Assembly: GCA_028282325.1 (NCBI GenBank)
Contig: JANQID010000021.1
Span: 1-64,000 of the forward strand
DNA from: Chloroflexaceae bacterium
GTDB taxonomy: Bacteria; Chloroflexota; Chloroflexia; Chloroflexales; Chloroflexaceae
Length of the DNA stretch: 64,000 nucleotides
Direction: 5' to 3'
Shown: positions 35,734 through 45,235 of the stretch, piece by piece
How positions within the stretch are numbered: position 1 is the first letter of the stretch
Layout of the letters: the number at the start of each line of letters is the position of its first letter
Position numbers and translations under genes: made by a program
The notes under the pieces: model-generated
Seen by the model: the letters and a program-made list of their open reading frames with translations, nothing else
The model's database searches: none
Told to the model about the DNA's origin: nothing

Positions 35734-36672
35734 TCAAGAAAATAAGACGCTGAGCGACAGATCTTTGTGGATTCGAATGATCGCCTCGGCGAATAATGAT
35801 GCAACGCTAATAACTCGCACGCGCGAGTTGTCATCGACGCTTGGCAGAGGAATGGTGTTAGTAATGATGGTCTGTGTGATATTGGATCGGTTTACAATAT
35901 TAAATGCGTCTGATGCGAAAACGCCGTGTGTGGCGCAAGCATACACAGCGCGTGCTCCACGCTCGATCAGTGCGTTGCTGGCTTCAACCAGCGTACTGCC
36001 AGTCGAAATCATATCGTCCGCAATAATCGCCGTCTTGCCCTCGATTTCTCCCACCATTTCGACAACTTCCGATGTATCGGGCTCTGGCCGCTGTTTGGCG
36101 ATAATTGCCAGACCAGCGCCAATACGCTCTCGGAAATGGTTTGCTCGTCTAACGCCGCCGGCGTCGGGCGAAATGACTACAGGATCGGGGATATTCAAGC
36201 TACGAATGTAATCAGCCAGCAACGGTGTGGCCTGAAGGTGATCGACCGGAATATCGAAGAATCCTTCAATTGCCGGTGAATGGAGATCCATTGTCAACAC
36301 ACGATCAGCGCCAGCGGTGCAAATCAGATTGGCGACAAGCTTGGCCGAGATTGGCTCGCGTCCGGTCGTTTTCTTTTCTTGTTTGGCGTAACCATAATAG
36401 GGCATAACGGCTGTCACCCGCGCTGCTGAAGCGCGCCGCAGCGCGTCAATGATAAATAGCAGCTCCATCAGATGATGGTCGACAGGGTTGCACGTGGGCT
36501 GAATGACAAAGACATCACAGCCGCGAACATTGTCTTCGAGCTTGATGCGCGTCTCCTCGTTTTTGAATGTTCCGACGAGGGCGCGCCCCAGGTTCATATT
36601 GAGGCAGTTGGCGATCTCTGTTGCCAGCGAACGGTTTGCATTACCGCTAAAGATCAGCAGGCGTCCATCCAT
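35734..36672 (-). CDS. prs: Ribose-phosphate pyrophosphokinase
   Basis: 312 residues, the normal length. Diagnostic segments are YYGYAKQEKKTTGREPISAK (flexible loop), the LTMDLHS metal site, VISPDAGGVRRA, and the PRPP-binding loop AIIADDMISTGSTL (about 218-231). It makes PRPP from ribose 5-phosphate and ATP for nucleotide, His and Trp synthesis. The next gene (CorC-like) begins 90 bp on. TAGGTAAG is a fair ribosome site. Confidence 0.95.
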   Translation of the reverse strand: MDGRLLIFSGNANRSLATEIANCLNMNLGRALVGTFKNEETRIKLEDNVRGCDVFVIQPTCNPVDHHLMELLFIIDALRRASAARVTAVMPYYGYAKQEKKTTGREPISAKLVANLICTAGADRVLTMDLHSPAIEGFFDIPVDHLQATPLLADYIRSLNIPDPVVISPDAGGVRRANHFRERIGAGLAIIAKQRPEPDTSEVVEMVGEIEGKTAIIADDMISTGSTLVEASNALIERGARAVYACATHGVFASDAFNIVNRSNITQTIITNTIPLPSVDDNSRVRVISVASLFAEAIIRIHKDLSLSVLFS

Positions 36673-36853
36673 AGTTTCTTACCTACAATTCATACAGTAC
36701 ATTCAGTGTTACGCCCATAAAAAAACAGCGAAGCAATGCTTCACTGCAATCTTATACTCCGGTGCTTACATACCGGCCTGCCGTGCGACTGTCTTTCGCT
36801 GGCTGCCGTTCTCTCATCACTGCAGCCTTGCTTGCCTGAAACCCCGTGCAGTA

Positions 36854-36927
36854 TGGCTGCCGGGCCAGGATTCGAACCTGGACAGACGGATCCAAAGTCC
36901 GTAGTGCTACCATTACACAACCCGGCA
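36854..36927 (-). tRNA. tRNA-Gln (anticodon UUG)
   Basis: A full cloverleaf: acceptor TGCCGGG/CCCGGCA, anticodon stem ACGGA/TCCGT around loop CTTTGGA, and T arm CCAGG-TTCGAAT-CCTGG. Discriminator G and an encoded CCA are present (36854-36856). A promoter is visible upstream. Confidence 0.93.
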
Positions 36928-36946
36928 ACTAACGATTACGGTATGG

Positions 36947-36976
36947 ATTATACCATAGCCTTCAGCGCCCTCGCAA
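36947..36976 (-). promoter_or_regulatory. Promoter of tRNA-Gln
   Basis: Read on the minus strand: TTGCGA (36976-36971), an 18-bp spacer and TATAAT (36952-36947), about 20 bp before the mature tRNA. Confidence 0.6.
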
Positions 36977-37066
36977 TATGATGTCAGTGGTGCAGGTTTA
37001 TGGCTGCAACGTTTCTGGGCACGAAAGTGAGACATTATGCACGATGTTGCATTGAGAAGCAATCTC

Positions 37067-37096
37067 TTGACAGTGATTCTTAGATCATGCTATGGT
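37067..37096 (+). promoter_or_regulatory. Promoter of the sugar ABC operon
   Basis: TTGACA at 37067-37072, an 18-bp spacer, and TATGGT at 37091-37096 preceded by TGC (extended -10). A leader of about 96 nt would precede the ATG. Confidence 0.65.
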
Positions 37097-37198
37097 AAAT
37101 GTTACGCCGAATTCGATTCCTAACTCTGGAAAGCTATGATAGCGTTTTGAAATGATGGATATTTGTAAGGATTGGCCATATTTAAGGAGGAGCCAACC

Positions 37199-38548
37199 AT
37201 GACAGCTTCGCGGATTGCGACGCTGCTCGCTTTTGTGCTTATGCTCAGTGTGATCGTGTCAGGTTGCGGCAGCGCGCCGACAGCATCGCCCGATGCAGAA
37301 CCTGATCCAACGCAGGCCGAATCGTCCGAAGCAGAAGATACTCTAACGGCCCCCTCTGAACAGGCAAAGGGTCAAATTGTTATTTGGGCAAAGCATGACT
37401 TGTCTGAGACTGATGATGGATCGCCCGGGTTGTTCTTTAAGCAGCGCATTGATGCGTTTGAAGCGGCTACTGGCATTGAGGTCGTGTATGAGCAAATTGC
37501 ATGGGATCAGTTGGCGACCAAGCTGGCCCTGGCGGTGCAGTCGGGCGGAGATGTGCCCGATATCGTCGAGGTAGGCAGCCAGCATATCCCTTCGCTGCTT
37601 AGCGCCGGCGCGTTGATGCAGCTTGACGAATTACTGGCGAATGAGGCCTGGGTCGCCGATTTGAATAGTAATGATCAGGTGGCCTGTACGCGCGAAGGCA
37701 AACGTTGTTGCGTCGCCAATCTGGTGCGCAGTTCGCTGACGTACTATCGCGCGGACGAGTTCCCCAACGGCTTCCCGGCGACGAGTGATGAGTTGTTGGC
37801 TGCGGGTGAGGCGCTTAAGGCAGAAGATGCTTTTGTGACAAGCTTTTTCGCCGGCAAGAGTTACGGTGCGATTGAATTAAATTGGGGCCAGTTCATCTAT
37901 TCAAATGGCGGTCGGATCTTTGATGATGAAGGAAAGCCGGTATGGGCGAACGGTACTACCGTGCAGGTTCTTGAGTTTGGGCGCGAGCTTCTGGCAAACG
38001 GCTATATTCCCGAAGATATTATCACCGGCGATTTTGCTACCGCCGAGGCTCCGTGGATCGACGGGAACAGCGCCTCATTCCGCGGCGGCACCTGGTCTTT
38101 CCAATTTGTGCCCGGTCTGAGCGAGGATTTTGCCGGCGGTCAGGTTATGGTTGCCGGCGGCATCGGTTTTAACGGTAATTCACCTACGGTTTTCCTGAAC
38201 AGCGAGAACTGGATTGTCCCGGTTGGTGCGAACAATCCTGCCGGCGCCGTGGTGTGGATCAGCCAGTTTATGCAGCCGGAGATTCTGTCTGAGTGGAGTC
38301 AGGTGCAATTTGGCATTCCAACTCTCGGTGCGGCAGTTGCACAGGGCGGCTTCGACGATGCGTTCTATGCCAGCGTCTCGCAAATCATCGCTGAACAGGG
38401 CAAGTTTATCGAACAAAGCCCCTACTATGAGGCGAGTCTCGATGCGTTGGCTGCGGCTATTCAGGAGATTATGCTCGATCCGAATCTCGACAGTATGCCC
38501 CGTTTGCAGCAGGCGCAGGACGAGATATTGAATAAGTATTGGAATTAG
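37199..38548 (+). CDS. ABC transporter substrate-binding lipoprotein, family 1 (sugar type)
   Basis: 449 residues. The signal ends in a lipobox (VIVSGC, Cys about 25) and an acidic linker (about 30-58). The binding protein follows: IVIWAKHDLSETDDG, then LFFKQRIDAFEAATGIEVV, which are typical of MalE/UgpB-like proteins. AAGGAGG before ATG 37199 fixes the start. Residues CTREGKRCCVANL form an unusual cysteine cluster near 160-172. It should capture a sugar or oligosaccharide outside the membrane for the two permeases downstream. The ligand is unknown. Confidence 0.9.
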   Translation: MTASRIATLLAFVLMLSVIVSGCGSAPTASPDAEPDPTQAESSEAEDTLTAPSEQAKGQIVIWAKHDLSETDDGSPGLFFKQRIDAFEAATGIEVVYEQIAWDQLATKLALAVQSGGDVPDIVEVGSQHIPSLLSAGALMQLDELLANEAWVADLNSNDQVACTREGKRCCVANLVRSSLTYYRADEFPNGFPATSDELLAAGEALKAEDAFVTSFFAGKSYGAIELNWGQFIYSNGGRIFDDEGKPVWANGTTVQVLEFGRELLANGYIPEDIITGDFATAEAPWIDGNSASFRGGTWSFQFVPGLSEDFAGGQVMVAGGIGFNGNSPTVFLNSENWIVPVGANNPAGAVVWISQFMQPEILSEWSQVQFGIPTLGAAVAQGGFDDAFYASVSQIIAEQGKFIEQSPYYEASLDALAAAIQEIMLDPNLDSMPRLQQAQDEILNKYWN

Positions 38549-38576
38549 CCATCCGCGCCTGGGGGGTGCGTAGTGA

Positions 38577-38607
38577 AATGGGGAGAGCGCTGCTCTCCCC
38601 ATTATTA
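38577..38607 (+). terminator. Intra-operon stem-loop (weak terminator or attenuator)
   Basis: AATGGGGAGAGC (38577-38588) pairs perfectly with GCTCTCCCCATT (38592-38603) around GCT, followed by ATTATT. It lacks a proper T run, so it probably lowers permease expression relative to the binding protein or stabilises the upstream mRNA. Confidence 0.65.
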
Positions 38608-38621
38608 TTCAGATAGGCTTT

Positions 38622-39485
38622 ATGTCCATGCAATTCAAGCGTTTTTATCCATATCTGCTGATAACTCCCGCCCTTGTCCTTATCAGCCTGGTAAGTCTGT
38701 ATCCGACGCTTTATAGCTTTGTGATGAGTTTACATCGCTATCGCCGCGGCGAGGCGTCTTTCGTCGGATTGCGCAATTTCGAGGTGATACTGGGCAGCGG
38801 CGAATTCTGGTCGAGCCTTCAGCGAACGTTTGCCTTTGGTGCCTTCTTCGTAGCTCTGACGCTTGTTCTGGCATTTGCATTTGCCGCGGCATTCAATCGC
38901 GGACTGCATTTTGGCGGCGTCTATATGACGATCATCTTTATCCCCTGGATGTTGTCTGAGATTGTCTCCGGCGTGATGTTTCGATGGTTATTTCTCCCCG
39001 GCTACGGGTTGGCGCAGCAAGTCATTGGCCCGCTTCTCGGCGACATCAAGTTCCTGGCCGATCCCTCCGGCGCGATGGGCGTCGTGGTTGGGGCGACGGT
39101 GTGGCGGATGCTGGCCTTCGCGATGTTGCTGCTGCTGGCGGGTTTGCAGACCATCCCGCGTGACATCTATCAAGCGGCTGTTATCGATGGATCGTCGAAC
39201 TGGCAGAGTTTCTGGCATATTACCTTGCCGCTTGTGCGTCCGACGGTTATGGTTACGCTGCTGTTTCTGACGATACAGGCGGTGAATACAACCGGCATGT
39301 TTTTGGCCATCACCGAAGGTGGTCCGGGGCGTTCGACAGAAGTGTTGAGCCTGCATATGTATAAACAGGCGATTGAATTTTTCGATTTTGGCTATGGCGC
39401 GGCATTAGCTGTCGTGATGTTTGCGCTGAATGCGCTGCTTGCCGCGATCTATGTTCGTACGCTGCGATCGCAGTCGGTATGGTAG
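38622..39485 (+). CDS. Sugar ABC transporter permease (MalF-like)
   Basis: 287 residues with six helices. The cytoplasmic EAA loop that docks the ATPase reads QAAVIDGSSNWQSFWHITLP (about 188-207). It forms the membrane channel with the next gene product. The ATG at 38622 has TAGG upstream; a second ATG lies two codons later. It follows the binding-protein gene after the hairpin. Confidence 0.92.
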   Translation: MSMQFKRFYPYLLITPALVLISLVSLYPTLYSFVMSLHRYRRGEASFVGLRNFEVILGSGEFWSSLQRTFAFGAFFVALTLVLAFAFAAAFNRGLHFGGVYMTIIFIPWMLSEIVSGVMFRWLFLPGYGLAQQVIGPLLGDIKFLADPSGAMGVVVGATVWRMLAFAMLLLLAGLQTIPRDIYQAAVIDGSSNWQSFWHITLPLVRPTVMVTLLFLTIQAVNTTGMFLAITEGGPGRSTEVLSLHMYKQAIEFFDFGYGAALAVVMFALNALLAAIYVRTLRSQSVW

Positions 39486-39497
39486 AAGAAAACGATT

Positions 39498-40391
39498 ATG
39501 AGCTTCACCCAACCGATTGAGACATCGATTCCACGCCGGGCGCCCAGAGAAGCCGATCATTCGCGACCGCCGCGAAAGTTCAAGTTGCCGCTGCTCCATA
39601 TTGCGCTGATTGCATTTAGCCTGGCGGTGTTGTTTCCCATATTCTATGCCGTGCTGACTTCGTTGCGCCCCGATCGGATGGGGCTCTCCAAGGCGTTTGC
39701 CCTGGATACGTGGTATGTTGGCCACTATACGCGATTGCTCTCCGATGGGCGTTTCCTCCGCTATATTCTCAATACCACGATTGATAGCATCGGCGGGGCG
39801 CTGGTCACGGTGGTTGTATCGGCGATGGCCGGCTATGCGTTCGCGCGGTTTCGGTTTTATGGGCGCAATGTGTTGCTGGCATTTATTCTAGCGATGATGT
39901 TGTTGCCTGGCCTGACCAATTTGATCCCGCTGTATAAGCTTGCCAGCGATTTCAACCTGCGTGATACCTATGCGGCGATGATTTTGGTATACGGAGCCTA
40001 TGGCATTCCGTTTGGCGTCTGGGTGATGAAAGGCTTTTTCGAGAGCATTCCGCGTGAATTGGAGGAAGCCGCAGCGGTTGATGGGGCTGCGCCGCTGCAA
40101 ATTCTCTGGCGATTGGTTGTTCCAATATCGCTGCCGGGTTTGACTGCCGTCTTTCTGATCAATTTTGTCTACAATTGGAATGACTTCCTGACGGCGCTGG
40201 TTTTGCTGTCCAGTACGTCGATGAAAACGGCGACGGTTGGCCTGTTCGATTTTCAAAATGCGCTGGCAGGGAATCAGAACGAATTGTTGGCGGCGGCCTG
40301 CGTGATCATTATGATACCGGGCGTTGTGCTGTTTTTGCTGACTCGAAAGGCGCTTCTGGAGGGTATGGTCGAGGGTTCGGTGAAGGGCTAG
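39498..40391 (+). CDS. Sugar ABC transporter permease (MalG-like)
   Basis: 297 residues with six helices and a polar start of about 30 residues. The EAA loop reads EAAAVDGAAPLQILWRLVVP (about 192-211). It pairs with the MalF-like permease. No ATP-binding subunit follows, so a shared MsmK/UgpC-type ATPase elsewhere is expected. Confidence 0.92.
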   Translation: MSFTQPIETSIPRRAPREADHSRPPRKFKLPLLHIALIAFSLAVLFPIFYAVLTSLRPDRMGLSKAFALDTWYVGHYTRLLSDGRFLRYILNTTIDSIGGALVTVVVSAMAGYAFARFRFYGRNVLLAFILAMMLLPGLTNLIPLYKLASDFNLRDTYAAMILVYGAYGIPFGVWVMKGFFESIPRELEEAAAVDGAAPLQILWRLVVPISLPGLTAVFLINFVYNWNDFLTALVLLSSTSMKTATVGLFDFQNALAGNQNELLAAACVIIMIPGVVLFLLTRKALLEGMVEGSVKG

Positions 40392-40467
40392 CGCCGGTTC
40401 ATCGAGTATAATGCGCGGGTTCGCTATTCTGGCTCGCTCTGCTCATGGACGATGCGTGAAAGGTGCT

Positions 40468-43011
40468 ATGCTCTGCTCTTCGGTTCGTCTGTTTCGCGTC
40501 GGCGGGCTCCTTCTGGCGCTGACCCTGGGTGCGCTGGCATCCGTCTATCTGGTTTCGCTCGGCGTACATGCCGGGCTGTTATTGTCTTTCCCCTATCCGC
40601 TTGACTATGGCGAAGGCCCGCTGCTGGCGCAGATTAGCGTTCTATGCACGGGTGAACCGATCTGGCAGCTCTATAGCGATCCGTCGGCGCCGCCATACAT
40701 CGTGGTGAACTACCCGCCGGTCTACCTCCTTCTGGTGACTGCGCTGAGTTGGGTTATCGGAAGCGTGCTGCTGGCCGGTCGTTTGGTCTCGTTGATCTCT
40801 GCGCTGGGAATATTCGCCGCCCTGGCGTTGTTGATCTCCGGCGGATCAAAGTTCACGCGGCGCGTGAGTCTGACGGCCTGGGCTTCGGCGTTGCTGTTCC
40901 TCACCATTCCTGTCGTGCGTGAATGGGCGACGTTGCTGCGCGTAGATATGCTCGGCGTCTGTTTGGGATTGTGGGCGCTGTTGGCGTTGCGGCGGGCAGT
41001 TACTGATTCGCTGGCATCCGAACGCTTCCGGCGCTGGGCCTTGCTGGCAGCGTTGCTTTTTCTCCTCTCGCTCTATACCAAGCCTTCGTTGGTTGCTGCG
41101 CCTGCCGCCGGCTTCGCGTGGCTTGTCTGGATCTGGCTACACTCTGCTGCCGACTCCGGGCGGCGCACGGTGATACGGTCGGTTGCGCTGTGGACTTTCA
41201 GTGGGTTGTTGGTCGGTGGTGTAGGCGTCTTTGGCGGATTGCAGCAGGCGAGCGAAGGTTGGTTCGCCCTGCACGTTGTCACCGCAAACGCCAATCGGTG
41301 GGATGCCGATTTAGCGTGGGGGTTTTGGCAACAGCAGATTCGGCTGCGCTGGCCGCTGGCCGCAGCCGCCGGGTTGGGCTGGTTGTTGGCGGCGTGGTCG
41401 CAGCGCCGATCGGAGCAATCCGCAGCTCGCCTGAACGACCAGCAGTTCGCCCTTCCGGTGTTCTACTCACTGTTCGGCATTGTCGTGGCTGTGGGGGTGG
41501 GCAAAGTTGGCGCATACGCAAATTACTTTCTGGAACTCTACGCCGGTTTAGTCTGGATGATCGGATCTGCGGCAGTCGTTCTGGTTGGTCAGTTGCACGA
41601 CTATAGCAAAGCCGTGTTGGTCGGACGTTGGGGCTTGGCGGTTCTGCTGCTGGCCAGTCTGCTCTACTATCCGCCTCTCTGGAGTGCGACCCTGCTGCGG
41701 CCCGCCGGGTTGATCGAGCCGAGTCCGCCGCGATTGGCGCTCGGTCGCTATGGCGTGTGGAACGATCTGTGGCGCGAGGCCGAAGTCCTGGCTGCGCAGG
41801 GGCGCGTTCAGGCAGCGCTGATCGGCGAAGTGCGCGACGCAGGATCGCCGATATTCACCGATATGCCCGGAGTAGCCGCCGAAGCCGACGTGACGTCGCG
41901 TATGCAGGCCTTCGAGCACCGCCAGCTGTTTGACCAGGGTGAGTGGGATCAACGCCTGCTATTGCGCGAATTGGCGAATGGCGAATTGCCGCTGGCGGTG
42001 CTCGACTACCTGGGCAACTGGCTCACTCCTGCGATGATTGAGATCATCCAGCGGCGCTACGCGCACGACGGCTCATTCGGCACATTCGATCTCTTCCGTC
42101 CTGTCGATCCCGGCCCGTGCACCGCCACCGATCTGGATGTTCCTCTCTCGGAACAGGCGGTCTTGAGTCTGACTGGCGTGTGTTTGACACCGCCCACAGG
42201 AGCGAATCCGGGTGAAGCCTACGACAGCGGCGAGCTGCTCGGTGTGACGCTGGAGTGGCAAGTCACAGGAATCATCACAGCTCCGCTGGATGTCGTGATC
42301 CGCGTGGCTGATGATTCGGGGCGCGCGTTGTTGGAATTTGAGCGCCCGCTGCTCTATGGCGTTTTTTCTCCTGCTGACTGGCCAGAGGCGACGCCGATCC
42401 AACATATGCACCCTATCCAACTCCCCGCCGAATTGCCGCCGCGTGCCTACACCTTGACACTGACCTTACGCCAGGCTGGCCGCGATCTCGCCCCGCCTCA
42501 CAACATAACACGCTTCACGGCGCAACCGCGAGGCGGGCGCTGGTTCGGCGAGACGAACTATTTTGTTCCCGCGCCGTTTATGCAAGCCTGGGCTGAATTG
42601 GGCGGTATTGAACGTGCAGGGTATCCTCTGACGCCGGCGGTTCCGTTTGAGTGGGGCGTGCTGCAATGCTTCGAGCGAATCTGCCTCGAAATGCGCGATG
42701 GCGATGTGGTTCAACGACCCTTGGGCGAGCGACTCTATCTGGCCGAGACGCTGCGCAGCAATGTATGTTTCGCCGGCGAATCTCCCGCCGATGATCGGCA
42801 ACTCTGCGATCAGTTTCTTCCGTTATGGCTGCTTTATGGTCCAACGAGCCTCGGTCAGGGCATTAGCGGTGAAATTGAACGCGGAGGCCTGGCGGTGCAA
42901 TGGACGCGCTACGCTCGTCTAGAACGATCGACACAGGGCGATCTGGGACTGGGGCGTCTGGGAGACGATAGCCTGCGTCTGCCGCCGGGCGTGCGCTATC
43001 GCTGGCCATAA
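40468..43011 (+). CDS. GT39-like membrane glycosyltransferase with large C-terminal outer domain
   Basis: 847 residues. The first 430 or so have about ten helices with the GT-C/RgtA-like loop PLDYGEGPLLAQISVLC and VVNYPPVYLLLV. The last 400 form an outer region: a stretch from 430 to 530 rich in charged turns, a beta-rich part, and a module at about 695-760 (FMQAWAELGGIERAGYPLTP, then QCFERICLEM, then PLGERLYL). That module also occurs, from memory, in other Chloroflexota surface proteins. ATG 40468 follows GAAAGG. Transfer of a sugar from a lipid carrier outside the membrane is likely; acceptor unknown. Confidence 0.8.
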   Translation: MLCSSVRLFRVGGLLLALTLGALASVYLVSLGVHAGLLLSFPYPLDYGEGPLLAQISVLCTGEPIWQLYSDPSAPPYIVVNYPPVYLLLVTALSWVIGSVLLAGRLVSLISALGIFAALALLISGGSKFTRRVSLTAWASALLFLTIPVVREWATLLRVDMLGVCLGLWALLALRRAVTDSLASERFRRWALLAALLFLLSLYTKPSLVAAPAAGFAWLVWIWLHSAADSGRRTVIRSVALWTFSGLLVGGVGVFGGLQQASEGWFALHVVTANANRWDADLAWGFWQQQIRLRWPLAAAAGLGWLLAAWSQRRSEQSAARLNDQQFALPVFYSLFGIVVAVGVGKVGAYANYFLELYAGLVWMIGSAAVVLVGQLHDYSKAVLVGRWGLAVLLLASLLYYPPLWSATLLRPAGLIEPSPPRLALGRYGVWNDLWREAEVLAAQGRVQAALIGEVRDAGSPIFTDMPGVAAEADVTSRMQAFEHRQLFDQGEWDQRLLLRELANGELPLAVLDYLGNWLTPAMIEIIQRRYAHDGSFGTFDLFRPVDPGPCTATDLDVPLSEQAVLSLTGVCLTPPTGANPGEAYDSGELLGVTLEWQVTGIITAPLDVVIRVADDSGRALLEFERPLLYGVFSPADWPEATPIQHMHPIQLPAELPPRAYTLTLTLRQAGRDLAPPHNITRFTAQPRGGRWFGETNYFVPAPFMQAWAELGGIERAGYPLTPAVPFEWGVLQCFERICLEMRDGDVVQRPLGERLYLAETLRSNVCFAGESPADDRQLCDQFLPLWLLYGPTSLGQGISGEIERGGLAVQWTRYARLERSTQGDLGLGRLGDDSLRLPPGVRYRWP

Positions 43012-43099
43012 TAACGGCCTGATCAGATTGCGCGGAACAAGGGCGTGATGAATTCATTTGTGCTATACTACATCCAAATCCGGCGAGGCAAATTTGGAG

Positions 43100-43912
43100 A
43101 TGGCTTTTGTGAATGATGCAACACTCTCCCTGGTGTTACCGGTGCGCGATGCTGCGGCAACGCTCCAGGCTGTGGTTATGGAGTGCCTGGCTGTCGCACC
43201 GTGCTACTTCACCGATTGCGAGATAATAATTGTTGATGATGGCAGTCGTGATGCGACGCCGACGATAATGAATAATCTGGCGGCAATGCATGATCCGGTG
43301 ATGGTCATCCATCACGAGCATGCGCATGGTTTTGGGCGCGCGCTACGCGATGGATGGAGCGCCGCTCGTGGCGATTACGTCCTCTTTCTTGATGTCGGCG
43401 GCGCGGTGGCACCGGGAGAGATGGCGCGCCTCTTGCCCTATCTTGAATCATTCGATGTCGTTATGGGCTCTCGCATGCACGCCGACAAGAGCCTGGAAAC
43501 ACGGTTGATAAACTTCATCTTCGATCTCGATATCCGCGATGTGGGATGCCATTTCGGCTTGCTGCGGACCAATGCGCTGGACTGTCTCCAGATCGAAGCG
43601 TCGAGTGCGCTGATATTGGCCGAGTTGTATGCGAAAGCTAAACGGCAAGGTGTCACCCTCGTGCAAGTTGGCGTTCAATCCGATGTGTCACGAACGACCA
43701 ATGCGTCGCATGCTTTCACGATCTACTCTTCTCCTGGCGCATTATGGGATGGGTTCAACTTATGGTTGCGGCGGCGTCAATCGCCGGATCTCGAAACTCG
43801 CGCTGACCGGCGGCGACCACGTTGGCGGCAACTTGCTGCGGCGGGGGCGGGTACGGTGGCGATTGCCGGCGGCGTATGGTTATTGCGGCGCCGTTCGTTG
43901 CCCAGATCGTAA
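43100..43912 (+). CDS. Glycosyltransferase family 2 with C-terminal membrane helix
   Basis: About 270 residues. The GT-A fold opens with LSLVLPVRDAAATLQAVV, IIIVDDGSRDATPTI and VLFLDVGGAVAPGEMARLL. The metal-binding DXD is replaced by LDVGG, which is unusual. One transmembrane helix lies at about 243-260 with a basic tail. Start options are ATG 43100 or, with GGAG at better spacing, GTG 43109. It resembles polyprenyl-phosphate mannose/glucose synthases. Confidence 0.82.
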   Translation: MAFVNDATLSLVLPVRDAAATLQAVVMECLAVAPCYFTDCEIIIVDDGSRDATPTIMNNLAAMHDPVMVIHHEHAHGFGRALRDGWSAARGDYVLFLDVGGAVAPGEMARLLPYLESFDVVMGSRMHADKSLETRLINFIFDLDIRDVGCHFGLLRTNALDCLQIEASSALILAELYAKAKRQGVTLVQVGVQSDVSRTTNASHAFTIYSSPGALWDGFNLWLRRRQSPDLETRADRRRPRWRQLAAAGAGTVAIAGGVWLLRRRSLPRS

Positions 43913-44015
43913 AATTCAAGCGAAACTTTGCCAGCATCACAGGCGTATTACCCGTGAACGCGATCATGTCCTAAGATTCAGGTCGGTCTTTCATATCATT
44001 ATCAAGGAGGATAGT

Positions 44016-44471
44016 ATGAGTGAGCCAAACGACGATAAGCAACAGGATCAGCAGTACAATCTGGGCGACGAACTGCGCGAACTGGGGCAGCAGATCGAAA
44101 ACGCCGTTCGCAATGCGTTCGAGAGCGAAGGGGCCAAAACCGTACAGCGTGATATTTCTTCCGGACTGCAAGAAATTGGCAAGCAAATGCAATCTGCGAT
44201 TGACACGATCCGCGATGATCCGCGCGTTCAGCAACTGGCTGAACGTGGCCAGCAGGCGCTGAACCAGGCCGCCGATAATCCAACGATGCAGGATTTTCAG
44301 GAGGCGTTGGCTCGCGGTGTGTCTCAACTCAACGAACAGTTGGCGAGCTTTATGGCTCAGGTTCAAGAGCGCAGCGCTTCCGAGCAGTCGTCGGCGCAAA
44401 ATGTACCGATTGACCATGATGATGATGCTCCGGCCACCGGCGAGACGAAGCGCCTCGATCCCGAAGAATAA
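44016..44471 (+). CDS. Small acidic helical protein of unknown function
   Basis: 151 residues, highly charged, with no hydrophobic segment and predicted to be mostly amphipathic helices (about 15-125), such as LGDELRELGQQIENAVRNAF. The tail is acidic with four consecutive Asp (PIDHDDDAPATGE). AAGGAGG before ATG 44016 is a strong ribosome site. The pattern is like coiled-coil or apolipoprotein-type proteins found in many actinobacteria and Chloroflexota. Function unknown. Confidence 0.75.
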   Translation: MSEPNDDKQQDQQYNLGDELRELGQQIENAVRNAFESEGAKTVQRDISSGLQEIGKQMQSAIDTIRDDPRVQQLAERGQQALNQAADNPTMQDFQEALARGVSQLNEQLASFMAQVQERSASEQSSAQNVPIDHDDDAPATGETKRLDPEE

Positions 44472-44486
44472 CGCAAACAGGAAATG

Positions 44487-44518
44487 GCTGCGCGAGTAAA
44501 ATGCTTTGCTCGCGCAGC
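44487..44518. terminator. Stem-loop between small acidic protein and SRAP gene
   Basis: GCTGCGCGAG (44487-44496) pairs with CTCGCGCAGC (44509-44518) around a 12-nt loop. There is no T run on the plus strand, so true termination is uncertain. Confidence 0.5.
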
Positions 44519-44539
44519 GTGATGTCTAGGGCGGTTGTC

Positions 44540-45205
44540 ATGTGTGGACGTTTTAGCCTGAGCGTGACAGGCGAACAGGTTGCCGAACAGTTTGAATTGA
44601 GTATAATCCCTGCGTTGAAGCCCCGCTATAACATTGCGCCGACTCAGAATGCCGCGGTGGTGCGCCAGGGAGCGTCCGGGCGTGAACTGGCGATGGTGTG
44701 TTGGGGGTTGATCCCTTCATGGGCGAAGGATCCGTCAATTGGCGCGCGGATGATTAACGCGCGGGCGGAGAGCATCGCCGAAAAGCCGTCGTTTCGCGCG
44801 GCCTTCAAGCAACGGCGCTGCCTGGTGATTGCTGATGGCTTCTTTGAGTGGAAACGTGATGAAGCTGGCAAGCAACCTTTCTTCTTCGCTCTGCGCGATG
44901 GCGAGCCGTTTGCGTTCGCTGGTCTCTGGGAGACCTGGCGCCAGCCCGATGGCACGCCCCTCGAAACGTGTACGATCATTACCACCGAAGCGAATGAGAT
45001 GCTGCGTCCTATCCACGACCGGATGCCAGCTATCTTGCAATCCGCCGATTACGCGCTCTGGCTCGACGCGGAACTCCGCGATCCTAACCCTCTGAAAATG
45101 CTCCTGCAATCCCGCCCCATCGATGATTTGGTCGCGTATCCGGTGAGCAAGCATGTCAACCGGGTGACAAACGATGATCCTCAATGCATTGCGCCGCTGA
45201 ATTGA
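44540..45205 (+). CDS. SOS response-associated peptidase (SRAP/HMCES family, YedK-like)
   Basis: 221 residues. The start MCGRFSLS puts the catalytic Cys at position 2, which is exposed after Met removal. INARAESIAEKPSFR, CLVIADGFFEWKR and IHDRMPAIL are the family blocks. These proteins form a stable cross-link with abasic sites in single-stranded DNA and protect them during replication. ATG 44540 is required by the Cys2 rule even though an upstream frame is open. Confidence 0.93.
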   Translation: MCGRFSLSVTGEQVAEQFELSIIPALKPRYNIAPTQNAAVVRQGASGRELAMVCWGLIPSWAKDPSIGARMINARAESIAEKPSFRAAFKQRRCLVIADGFFEWKRDEAGKQPFFFALRDGEPFAFAGLWETWRQPDGTPLETCTIITTEANEMLRPIHDRMPAILQSADYALWLDAELRDPNPLKMLLQSRPIDDLVAYPVSKHVNRVTNDDPQCIAPLN

Positions 45206-45235
45206 ACGGCGGCATCTGATAGAGCACGCTCGCTG

